Assembly: GCA_014529385.2 (NCBI GenBank)
Contig: CM043965.1
Span: 13,660,412-13,724,411, forward strand
Length of the DNA stretch: 64,000 bases
Direction of reading: 5' to 3'
From: Adiantum capillus-veneris
Lineage: Eukaryota > Streptophyta > Polypodiopsida > Polypodiales > Pteridaceae
Both the position numbers and the translations under genes were made by a program. Position 1 is the first letter of the stretch. Each line of letters begins with the position of its first letter. Below the pieces are notes generated by a model, which saw only the letters and a program-made list of their open reading frames with translations, had not been told where the DNA came from and did no database searches. Positions 44,567-54,130 of the stretch are shown here, one piece after another.

Positions 44567-44607
44567 AACACAGGGATCAACATGCCTTCAACAGGCCTAA
44601 TGAGATC

Positions 44608-46515
44608 TTGGATACGGGAAAGGCCAACCAACCAACCCTATCACAAATAGAGACTCCCTCAGTGAGCCCCATTGATCCTCCATATGTTGTTTCGCCAGGA
44701 GCCTCAGTACAATCTGAGCCCACAAGTGGCAGCTTTACCTTCCCAGATCTAGCTCATCTTTCTCTTAATGACACTACGGCTACCATGCATATCCCAGTGG
44801 TGAGCATGACAAGAAGTACACCATGGAGTTCATTTGTTAATACTACGCCGATGCCTAGTAGCACAGTGCCCCCAACTATACCTACATGTATGTATCAATG
44901 ATGTGCACCTGTCGTACCTCAGCCTCATGTAGCTCCTACACCTCCGATTATTCCAAGAGCTTACAATCCACAATGGCATTATCCAAGCTCTTATACAAGT
45001 GGAGCCATGCCATTTAATAATAACATGCCATATCAGGCACCCCCTATGCCTAGGGCCACGCCTGTAAACTTTGGACCACCGTCTGGTACACCACCATACG
45101 AAATATGGGACCCAAGAGCCGCGCGTATGCCAAGGCCAAGACCAAATCCCATCTCACATGTGGTTCTAGGAGCACATACACCCATTATACCTACTCAAAT
45201 AGGAGATTTGACAGCATTTGCTCAAACTATCGGTCGCTCTATTGCGGAAAACATGCGTAGTGCACCTGATAGAGAGCCTAGGAGCAAGGCAGTTCAAGTA
45301 GCTAAGCTCACACAGAAATTCAGTGGAGACGGAGATGCTAGAAAGAATATGTGCGATTCCTTGGAAGAGCACAATGAGCTACATAAGTGTAAGGCTTTGA
45401 GTTTGACCCTAAGCGGAAAGGCTGGAGATTGGTATAGAACCTTAAGAGTAGAAGAGAAAACAATCTACTCTACTCTTAGGAGACTGTTCTTAAAAGAATA
45501 CATACGAGAGGGAGTACTTTGGGGTGTAGCCTCTCAGCTCCAGAAAGCCCAACGAGAAGAAGGTGAATCCGTGAGAGACTTCATTAGTCGCCTAAAGAAT
45601 TTGAATTCTCGATGCAATCCAAACGAGCGATTCAACAACAACCAATTGCTCGATAGATTCATTAGGGAACTACGACATGAAAGTATCTATAATGGCCTAG
45701 TCATTAGAGGTATCACTACTTGGGAAGCAGTCACCATGAATGCAATCCAATTGGAGGATAATTTAATGATTGCAGGAGAAAGAGTGTCCGCCGAGCTGAA
45801 GTCTAGTAGCTCGCAAGCGTCAGGGAATGAGCCAATGAAGATAAAGCCAATCGTGAAAGAGCAAACGATATCTGAGATGAATTTGGCAGATCTCACCAAG
45901 GCCATCCAAGAAAGCCTTAGGGGTAATCGTGCTCCACAAAACACTCATATGTATCCAAGAAGGGAGCAACAATGGTGCTCAATTTGCTTAGGCCCACATA
46001 CTACGAGTGAATGCCCTACTTTTAGAGTAAAGTTTAACGGGACTTGTAACGCGTGTGGTAGGTATGGCCATCAAGCGAAGGATTGCCTAATGCTTAAACG
46101 CATCATGGAAAATAGACCGCCTATAGCTTGGGCAGACTCACCTCGAGTTCCTGCATTGATGCCTACCCCACCCATGGAGCAACAATTGCCATTACAGCAC
46201 ATGGTCCCTAGAACCCAAAATGTGGTCCAAACCACACCGTTGCCACCTCCAGTGCTAGGACCGCAACCCCCTCATCCAAGAGTTACACCTATGAACCAAA
46301 TAGGTTGCGAGTCATCTAGTACTTATGTAGCTTGCGAAGAGGACATAGACTCTAGTATCACCTATGGAGTCGACATGCTTGAGGAGTGTCCCATGTACTA
46401 TATGGAAGACCATTGGGGACAAATCAAACCGGTATATCAAGCTACTGCGCTAGTAGCAAGAGGCCAAAACATTAATAGGTTTTCCAGGAGACCACCTCTT
46501 CAGTGCTACGAATAA
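44608..46515 (+). pseudogene. gag: Gag capsid and zinc knuckles
   Basis: One frame from 44608 with a TGA at 44899-44901, then open from 45007 to 46515 (502 residues). A Pro-rich region precedes the capsid: K-L-T-Q-K-F-S-G-D-G-D-A, then L-S-G-K-A-G-D-W-Y-R-T-L and F-I-S-R-L-K-N-L. Two knuckles follow: C-S-I-C-L-G-P-H-T-T-S-E-C (C-x2-C-x3-H-x4-C) and C-N-A-C-G-R-Y-G-H-Q-A-K-D-C (C-x2-C-x4-H-x4-C). Gag packages element RNA. The frame continues past a TAA at 46513 into the next entry. Confidence 0.8.
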
Positions 46516-46551
46516 GGTGGACCACATCGAGTAGCTGAGTGCCCCATTAGA

Positions 46552-47196
46552 ATGCAAAAGAATGCCGCACTAATGCAAACAAGTCAAGGGAGTGCATTGG
46601 CAATGCCAATACTCACTTGTAATCGTTGTGGCATAGATCATTTGATCTCACAGTGTCCTAACAATCCAAACGCACCGAAAATCACACCATTGAACATAAT
46701 AGAGATTGTTGATGGGACACCACCAACTATAAACATAGCACCAGTGAATGCACTCACACGGTCGATGCTCCAAAAGCAAAATTACATCCTCGAAGAGAGA
46801 GATGCTGCATCCATTGGCCGAGCGAGAAAGAAGAAAACACGAAGAAAGAAATCCCTTAATGCTTCTAGCTCAAAACCTAGTTCAAAGACTAACATAGGGA
46901 CAGGAGAGGATCCCGTGTATATGAATGACCCTGAGGATGACTTAGATTCGATAGAGACGACGGAGACCAAAAATCTTACTACAAAGGAAAAAGCCAGTGA
47001 GGAGGATCACGAGAGGGAATTACGACGAACACCAAAAGAGTATTCAAAGTTAAACCACCCAGTTGCGAACCCCCAAGATAAGACACGAGAGACAAAAAAT
47101 AAGGATTGCAAGAGAAAGATTGGAACCTATCCAAACCCAACAATGGAAATTGAACGAGTCCAACAACTGAGGGGTTTGGTGGAAGAAACTCAATGA
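46552..47196 (+). pseudogene. gag: Gag C-terminus with a third zinc knuckle and charged linker
   Basis: This is in the same frame as the capsid. A third knuckle C-N-R-C-G-I-D-H-L-I-S-Q-C is followed by a very basic patch (R-A-R-K-K-K-T-R-R-K-K) and an acidic patch (D-P-E-D-D-L-D-S-I-E). This is a spacer before protease. A TGA at 47194-47196 separates it from the protease frame. Confidence 0.65.
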
Positions 47197-47226
47197 ACAT
47201 TAGAACCTGAACCCAAACATATCCAG

Positions 47227-48840
47227 ATGTCGGACACAGTGTTTCCCACACAAGTTCAACCTCACAAGAACTATAGGCCGTTAGCTATACCCAATATCAT
47301 TCGGGAAGAGAGTGAGGGTAGGACATCTGTAAGTGGACACACACCTTTCCTGCTAGAGAGAATGTTTGGTGAGGGAATGCCCGACCCCCTTGAGGAAGTG
47401 GAGATTCCATCTTCACCATTCTCTTGTCAGGGTCCTACGTCCCACAAGATGCCATTAAATGTTGCCAAATTGATGGATTTCATGTCTTCAAAAGTTAGAA
47501 CCACCATCATGTCCAAACTGTATAAAGACCCCGAGCTAGTCTCAGCTCTTCGAGCCTTCCTCAATGGAGAATTACAGGCCGGATTACCACAGTTTGCACA
47601 TATGAACAAACCTGACTCGGTAATGAATGATGAGGAACATTTAGCACCACCATCTGACCTAGCGGGACATGAATCTATAATTGAAGTACCCGTTAACAAG
47701 TTGGGGCAATACTTTGAAGGTGATGAATCTAATGCTACTCTACCAATCACTACTAAAGGATTAACTGTAAAGGGGGTCCTTGACAGTGGTGCGGGAGTCA
47801 GCATGGTAACAAAGAGTTGTTGGGAGTCTATGGGGCGACCTCACCTTGAAGCCACAAGCGTAGTGGTAAAAATGGCTAATGGATCTATTGTTACGCCTAT
47901 TGGAATGCTAAAGGATCTCGGAATCAAGGTCTTGGGACACAAGGTAAGGCAGACTTTCATTGTTATGGATTTTTCCAAGCATCCTATGTCATTTGAGATG
48001 ATCTTAGGGCGTCCATTCATGAGGGAAGCAAAAATGGTGCATGACTGGTCCAAAAACCACGTCTACTTACAGTTCCAAGACTCTGTCATTCGAGTTGATA
48101 TTTTAAGTGGTCGAACGCATCCTCTAGGAAATAAATTCATCATTGATAATCGATCAGACACAACAATTCACTCAGCTCCATTACAGTATTGTTACACGTG
48201 TAACAAAGACACGGATATTGGGGAGAACTCTCCTTATATGGATATCCTACCCGGAATGGCTGAGTCAGACAATGTCGATTGGGTGCACCTAGCGGCAACT
48301 ATAGATACATGGGGAGCTAGAGGAACAACCTGGGTAACACCAAATGGGGAAGAGATACCACACATTGCACCAGTAAACATGTTAGGTGTAGCGCATGTAA
48401 CATCCGATGATAAGAAAGAGGCACACCTACCTAAGAGAGAAACCGATGATTCCTCAAAGGCTTCAGGCCAATACACATCAGAAACGGAATCTCAGGGAGA
48501 AATGGATTCAGAACCTGAAGAAACATCGAGTGAACCAAGTATAGAAACTGAACACTCAAGGCCTAGTACGACCATCTATGGTAATTTATATGAGAGTGAA
48601 GAAGATACAAGCGAAGACCTATCAAGCGAGTCGAGTTCAAACATTTACCAAAATCAAAACCTTAATAAGAAACAAAGGTCATATAAGAGACGACGATATC
48701 GAGCAAATGTGAGAGCTAGGATAAACAAGGAAAGATCTACTGCAGAATGGCTTAGCTATCTAGGGGCATGTGATGCTCATCGAAAGCTAGTAGACAATTG
48801 GGGTGAACATCTCCAGAGTGTCATGTGGTGCAACCCGTGA
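47227..48840 (+). CDS. Ty3/gypsy aspartic protease (first retropepsin)
   Basis: A 537-residue open frame, in phase with gag. The retropepsin loop V-L-D-S-G-A-G-V-S-M lies at about residues 184-193 (Asp186), and the closing motif M-I-L-G-R-P-F-M about 70 residues later. The N-terminal 150 residues are a helical linker, and the last 130 are acidic then basic. This is the normal protease of the element that processes gag-pol. The same arrangement is seen at 8239-9165. The TGA at 48838-48840 precedes a short in-frame continuation to 49101. Confidence 0.85.
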   Translation: MSDTVFPTQVQPHKNYRPLAIPNIIREESEGRTSVSGHTPFLLERMFGEGMPDPLEEVEIPSSPFSCQGPTSHKMPLNVAKLMDFMSSKVRTTIMSKLYKDPELVSALRAFLNGELQAGLPQFAHMNKPDSVMNDEEHLAPPSDLAGHESIIEVPVNKLGQYFEGDESNATLPITTKGLTVKGVLDSGAGVSMVTKSCWESMGRPHLEATSVVVKMANGSIVTPIGMLKDLGIKVLGHKVRQTFIVMDFSKHPMSFEMILGRPFMREAKMVHDWSKNHVYLQFQDSVIRVDILSGRTHPLGNKFIIDNRSDTTIHSAPLQYCYTCNKDTDIGENSPYMDILPGMAESDNVDWVHLAATIDTWGARGTTWVTPNGEEIPHIAPVNMLGVAHVTSDDKKEAHLPKRETDDSSKASGQYTSETESQGEMDSEPEETSSEPSIETEHSRPSTTIYGNLYESEEDTSEDLSSESSSNIYQNQNLNKKQRSYKRRRYRANVRARINKERSTAEWLSYLGACDAHRKLVDNWGEHLQSVMWCNP

Positions 48841-48858
48841 CCCATTGACCTCGCTCAA

Positions 48859-49101
48859 TTGGAGGTTACAGAGCCGAAATTGAGTCGAACTATAAGAAGA
48901 CGTCAAAACCGAGAGTTAGCTCAACAACAAAAGGAGGCAGGACTAAAAGAAAGGTCCTGTCAGGATAAGAGCCTGCTGACTTACATACGGCTCCTGAACA
49001 TTTTAAATCTTATACCACGGGGGAGCGAAAGGTTGTGTATTCCAAAGCCCAACGAATACCTACCAATGGAAGCAGTGGAGTCTATGATGGTCCAGCGGTA
49101 G
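48859..49101 (+). pseudogene. pol: Protease-RT spacer
   Basis: An 80-residue basic continuation of the gag-protease frame (R-R-R-Q-N-R-E-L-A-Q-Q-Q-K). It overlaps the start of the RT frame at 49035, so a -1 or +2 change of frame within 49035-49101 is needed to reach RT. This may be a mutation or a programmed shift. Confidence 0.45.
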
Positions 49102-50648
49102 TTAAAGAGATAGAATTAGCAGAACCACGTGAGGAGTCTAAACCAGTCTTTATTGCTCAAGACCTTACCGAAACTCAAGAGGCTGTACTTAAGGAGCTCC
49201 TCAAGGAATACAAGGATATCTTTGCTTGGACATATCATGACATGAAGGGCATTCCACCTTCTATGGTGCAACATACAATTCCCATGATCAACACTGCTAG
49301 ACCCGTCCAGCAACGACCCTATCCAATGAATCCTAAGTACACCAAAATTGTACAAGAGGAGATTGAAAAACTTATCCAATGTGGATTCATATACCCTATT
49401 GAGCACTCAGAATGGGTTTCTCCAATAGTCATTGTGCCAAAAAAGAATGGTAAGCTAAGAGTGTGCGTGGACCTCAAGAAAATTAATGCAGCTACTAGGA
49501 GAGATCATTATCCCTTGCCATATTCAGAACATGTGCTTGAAAGAGTTGCGGGCAAGGAAGCTTATATCTTTTTAGATGGGTACTCTGGTTACAATCAAAT
49601 CACAATTGCATTAGAGGACCAAGCTAAAATTTCTTTTATCACAGATTTTGGAGTGTTTGCATTTCGTGTTATGGCTTTTGGCTTAACAAATGCCCCGGCT
49701 ACATTCCAACGATTAATAAACACTGCGTTTAAAGAATTTCTAAGGGAGTTTTGTGAAGCTTTCCTGGATGACCTTTGTGTTTATTCTTCTTGGGAGAAGC
49801 ATTTGTTATATCTACGAAAAATATTTGAAAGGTGCAGATTTTATCGCATCTCATTGAACCCTTTCAAATGCCAATTTTGGGTTAAGCATGGAGTCATTCT
49901 AGGGCATATAGTGTCCAAGAACGGGATATCCACAGATGAGAGTAAGATTAAAGCCATTGCCGATTTGCCACCACCTACTAACTATAAAGGAGTTCAAAGA
50001 TTTATGGGCCATGTTGGTTATTATCGAAGGTTTATTTTAAACTTTGCCGAGATAGCGCGTCCATTGTACAAGCTTCTTATCGAGTTTCACTGGATGGAAG
50101 AATGTCATCAATCTTATGAGTTATTAAAGAAGGCCCTAACAAGTGCTCCAATCCTGCGAACACCTGATTGGAATGTACCTTTTCATGTGCATATTGATGC
50201 ATCAAACTTTGCTATTGGGTGTGTTCTAACTCAACCAGGAGAACATAAATTGGAATACCCTATTAGCTTTGCAAGTCGCCAATTAAATGATGCCGAGATG
50301 AACTACACTACTACAGAGCGCAAAGGTCTAGCTATGATTTACGCAGTAAAGAAATTTCGCTATTACCTTCTTGCTACCAAGTTTGTGTTTTATGTTGATC
50401 ATCAAGCATTGCTATATTTGGTAAACAAGCCGTGTTCCACAGGTCGAATTACACGATGGTTGTTAATTCTTCTTGAGTTTGACTTCACCGTTGTTGTGAG
50501 GCCTGGGAGGAAACATGTCATGGCGGATCATTTATCTCGTATCCCTAATGGCGAAGCTCCTATGGGGGTTGATGATGAATTGCCTGATACTCCTTGTTCA
50601 TTGTTGAGACAATGCCTGAATGGAGTGAAAAGATTGTTAACTTCTTAG
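49035..50648 (+). CDS. pol: Ty3/gypsy reverse transcriptase-RNase H
   Basis: The 537-residue frame holds a complete RT: W-V-S-P-I-V-I-V-P-K-K-N-G-K, then F-L-D-G-Y-S-G-Y-N-Q (motif A), F-G-L-T-N-A-P-A-T-F-Q (motif B) and F-L-D-D-L-C-V-Y (motif C with both Asp). RNase H follows, with V-H-I-D-A-S-N, T-T-E-R-K and A-D-H-L-S-R-I. It copies element RNA into DNA. All the key acids I can identify are present, unlike the relative at 9811. The C-terminal ~10 residues run off after a frameshift near 50600-50640; the integrase lies in the other frame. Confidence 0.92.
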   Translation: MYSKAQRIPTNGSSGVYDGPAVVKEIELAEPREESKPVFIAQDLTETQEAVLKELLKEYKDIFAWTYHDMKGIPPSMVQHTIPMINTARPVQQRPYPMNPKYTKIVQEEIEKLIQCGFIYPIEHSEWVSPIVIVPKKNGKLRVCVDLKKINAATRRDHYPLPYSEHVLERVAGKEAYIFLDGYSGYNQITIALEDQAKISFITDFGVFAFRVMAFGLTNAPATFQRLINTAFKEFLREFCEAFLDDLCVYSSWEKHLLYLRKIFERCRFYRISLNPFKCQFWVKHGVILGHIVSKNGISTDESKIKAIADLPPPTNYKGVQRFMGHVGYYRRFILNFAEIARPLYKLLIEFHWMEECHQSYELLKKALTSAPILRTPDWNVPFHVHIDASNFAIGCVLTQPGEHKLEYPISFASRQLNDAEMNYTTTERKGLAMIYAVKKFRYYLLATKFVFYVDHQALLYLVNKPCSTGRITRWLLILLEFDFTVVVRPGRKHVMADHLSRIPNGEAPMGVDDELPDTPCSLLRQCLNGVKRLLTS

Positions 50649-51004
50649 TTAATGGTTTTCCACCCAAAGAGCTGCGAAAAGATATAGCTCGAAAATTAAT
50701 CAAGGAATGCGAACCCTATTGCTTACTGGTGGGAACTCTCTATAAGAGAGGAAAAGATGATATTCTTAGACGCTGTGCCCGCGAAGATGAGTATTTATAT
50801 ATTCTACAAGAGGCACACATGGGCGTAGCTGGTGGTCACTTTTCAGGAAAGTTGACTGCCCGAAAGATCTTACAGTCAGGCTATTGGTGGCCCACTCTGT
50901 TTAAGGATGCATCACTTTTTGCAAAGGGATGTGATGAACGCCAACGCTTCAAGAAGCCACAAAGAAGTGATAGGATGCCTCTACATCCCATCAAGGTACT
51001 AATT
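50594..51004 (+). pseudogene. pol: Integrase zinc-binding domain, interrupted by the TIR element
   Basis: The frame encodes the linker L-V-G-T-L-Y-K-R-G and the zinc domain with H (E-A-H-M) and H (G-G-H-F), then C-D-E-R-Q-R. The second Cys of C-x2-C is Arg (CGC for TGC). The frame reaches H-P-I-K-V-L-I and then enters the inserted element at 51005. Counting AATT once, it resumes in phase at 56749 with one TGA at the join. Confidence 0.8.
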
Positions 51005-51031
51005 AGGAGAAATATGAACCTTGCATGGGCC
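51005..51031 (+). repeat. Left terminal inverted repeat
   Basis: 27 bases matching the reverse complement of 56718-56744 at about 21 positions. A nearby ggattaagg is also shared between the ends. Confidence 0.65.
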
Positions 51032-51395
51032 TTGTAAGGAATCCTAATTTTTAGGGATTAAGGCTAATGGTGTGTAGGTTTAAGGGGACAAGGGCATTCA
51101 AGAAGCTAGTTTTGAGTAGGCTTTTCTAGCCTTTTTTTTAGACACATGTAGGATGTGGACCTAGGAGGTCACCTTCTCTCTCTAGCTTTTTGAAAGTGAA
51201 GGGAGTAAAGAGGTGTGGCCACATCATCAAAAACGTGGATCACTAAGAGCCAAAATTTGACTTTTTTAAAAAAAAGTTATTTTTACTTATTTTTGACTTA
51301 AAACTCCCCCCCAACATATATCCATATCAAAAAAGTATTTTTTGACATTTTTTTAAACTTACAAGCACTAAAAGTCCAATTTTTTAAAAAAAAAC

Positions 51396-51650
51396 TCCCC
51401 CCCAAAAAAAAAACCTTTCTTCTCTCTTCCTCCTCCCTCCTTTCTCCCTCTCCTCTCCCTCCCTGCCCCTTCTCTCCTCCTCCTCCCCTCTCTCCCTCTC
51501 TCCCACTGTCCCCTTCTCTCCTCCCATGTTCCTCCCTCTCCCTCCCTGCCCCCTTCTCTCCTCCTTCTCCACTCTCTCTCTCTCACCCCCACTACCCCCT
51601 TGTCTTCTCCCATGTTCCTCTCTCTCCCTCCCCCCTCTCTCTTTTCATCC
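51396..51650 (+). repeat. Long polypyrimidine tract (C/T-rich)
   Basis: About 230 bases that are almost entirely C and T, made of imperfect tcc/ctc repeats with cccatgttcctccctctccc-type phrases repeated near 51523 and 51609. The opposite strand yields Gly/Arg/Glu-rich ORFs that are composition artefacts. Such tracts can form triplex DNA. Confidence 0.85.
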
Positions 51651-53374
51651 TTTGCTTCCTCATGCAACAGCTACCATGGTGCTCAAGGACATCACAAATC
51701 ATATGCGTACATATTTGCTTGTTCGCAACGTTTGCATCGAAGGTTGCACGTGAGGGTGAGCAGAGGTCATCCCAGGAACGTCGTACCATCGGTGAGATGA
51801 ATGTTGACGATTCTTCAATATCTTGCCAATACCATCACATATTTGAATAAAACACCCCTTTATGCAAGGTAACAATATACTTCTTACTTTTGATTGTGTT
51901 CTTCTTATCATAAACTTTGAACTCTAAGGTGTTGCCTCTACTTGTTTTGTAGTGCTTGGCACAAAGGTTGCTTTTATGCACAAATAGTGAAAAGCTGCAG
52001 GTTAGAGAGGCCAAGTGTCACCACTTTTCCTCTAAAATAGTCTTCTTTGTTACATCTTGCAGGTAGGTGCTTCAAATCCATGCTTATTAGGGGTGGTAGT
52101 CTCATCCTAATGTATATTTTTATATTGTTTATTCCCAGCTAGATAGAAATACTTGCAAATTTGTACAACATATACTTAACAAGTGTCTTCATTATATATC
52201 TTGCAAATGTTGAATTCATACATGTTTTTGTTACAAGGTGACCTCTTGCTATGCTAGTTGAGTGGCGTTGTTTGCAAGAACGGCTCAAGGAACTGGCATA
52301 ACATGAAGCTTTTACGGTGGCACAAAGCTCTCCTCAGCGGCAATGTGGCTCCCACTACACCAAAAATCATTATGCTGACATGAAGAGATCCCTAGTAGGA
52401 CAATGCAAAAACTTTTCATCAGCAGCAACACACTCTTTCCTAACATGAGGGCACTCCTACCAAAGATATTTTTACATGATAGGTCACCCCAGGAGCATAC
52501 CATGTCATGGAATGGATGTAAGAACTATGACCACACTACTCCTTGTAAAGTGTTCACAGATGTATGTTTATCAAAGTTAATGAGAAGAAATTTGGAGTTT
52601 TTTGTTTGTTGATGTGTAAGAGCACTCTAGGTCTACCATATTTTAGATTGTTTGATAAGTTAAATAAAATTTGTAGTCATTTAAAGTGTAAGTTTGTTTT
52701 TTTTTGGTAAGATTGTACATGAGAAGACATAATAAAGTATAAGAGATCTTGACGGAATAAGCCTCGATTAGATTCCTACCATGCACTTGTGACACCAGAC
52801 CTCTCCTTGAACCTTTTGATTTCTATCATTGTGGGAAGTCTAAGGGTGGTCTATTTTCAAAATTTTAGCAATAACTTTTTTTAAAAGGAAATTTTGGTTA
52901 TTTTAAAGTTTGTACAGTCTAGGAGTTCATTCTGATTGTTTTCCTTCAGTTTCAATTTTTGATCGAGGGCACTCCTTGGAAGCCACTTTTGAAGGTGTTA
53001 GGGTGAGATTTTGAGAAAGTTTTGTATGTAGGAAATGCAGCCCTTAACACAATAAAAAACATTGGTTCTCTGAGTATTTTCAGATTCCATGGTTTTAATG
53101 CCCGTTTGAGCCCGTAGATTAAGGAAAAAGTAAGAAATGTCTGTTTTACATCATTTTTTAAGAAATTGTCAACTTGCACGTTGATTTTTGGAAAATCCGA
53201 GTAGGATATGATTTTTTTGCATCACACGATAGTCGAAGAGCGCGACGAGATGAAAAAATTTATGTGAGACAAGCCCAGACAGATTCAGAGTCAATTGAAC
53301 ACTAGAAGCTCTTGAAAACAGCCTAAAAGTCCAACACTTAAAAAAAAAAAAAAAAAACTTACCACTTGAATTAT
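51651..53374. other. Interior of the TIR element, nothing recognised
   Basis: About 1.7 kb of AT-rich sequence with only short ORFs lacking domains. An A-run (53340-53357) precedes the fold-back region. Confidence 0.5.
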
Positions 53375-53396
53375 GACCATGCATAAAAATAAATCT

Positions 53397-53522
53397 TGTA
53401 CTTGTCATTTTAGGGCCCCAGGGACCCTCAACATGAGGGGCCACAATTTTTGGATGGCTGATTTGCGCGCCCTTGTGGCCCCTCATGTTGAGGGTCCCTG
53501 GGGCCCTAAAATGACAAGTACA
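53397..53522. repeat. Fold-back repeat 1 with perfect 50-bp arms
   Basis: Arms at 53397-53446 and 53473-53522 are exact reverse complements around a 26-base spacer. The arm contains a GC-rich gggaccctcaacatgagggg block flanked by an AT-rich end. Transcription would give a long hairpin. Confidence 0.9.
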
Positions 53523-53646
53523 TGCTTTTTTTGATGCATAGCCATGAGATAGAATTGGGCAAATTGATGTATTCATAGCAAACTCCCCCCTCCCCACAAT
53601 GGCAAATAGCTAAACATTGTATCATGCCATGCATAAAAATAAATCT

Positions 53647-53862
53647 TGTACTTGTCATTTTAGGGGCCCAGGGACCCTCAACAAGAGGGGCCACAAGGGC
53701 GCGCAAACTGGCCATCCAAAAATTTTGGATGGCCAGTTTGCGCGCCCTTGTGGCCCCTCTTGTTGAGGGTCCCTAAGCCCCTAATTTTTGGATGGCCAGT
53801 TTGCGCGCCCTTGTGGCCCCTCTTGTTGAGGGTCCCTGGGCCCCTAAAATGACAAGTACAAG
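53647..53862. repeat. Fold-back repeat 2, nested arms
   Basis: A near-perfect palindrome is centred at about 53721/53722, with arms of about 50 bases (53670-53721 and 53722-53774). It is followed by a second copy of the right arm (53785-53862) that can instead pair with the outer left arm from 53647. It shares its arm sequence with fold-back 1, with 'aaga' for 'atga' changed on both arms. A decayed third right arm lies at about 54058-54130. Confidence 0.88.
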
Positions 53863-53924
53863 CTTTTTTTAATGCATGGCCATGAGATAGAACTGGGCAG
53901 TTTAATGTGTTCATAGCAACCCCT

Positions 53925-53949
53925 CCCCCCCCCCCCCCCCCCCCCCCCC
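53925..53949 (+). repeat. Poly-C run (25 bases)
   Basis: A near-continuous C homopolymer just after fold-back 2. A shorter C-rich run occupies the matching place after fold-back 1 (53584-53597). Confidence 0.95.
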
Positions 53950-54130
53950 AAATGACAGATACCACTACCTTGTGTCATGCTTATCAACCATTTTTTACTT
54001 CCTTGTGTCCATCCCCTGTTCTTGGAAATATCTTGGTCCCTATTTGTGCCTGGATGGGCATTCTACGCGCCGTTGTGGTCCCTCTTGTTGAGGGTCTCTG
54101 GGGCTTCAAAATGACAACTAGGGGCTTTGT

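Noticed and set aside
51368-51667. Minus-strand Gly/Arg/Glu-rich ORFs over the pyrimidine tract
   Set aside because: They are simple translations of a GA-rich strand with no domain; composition explains them.
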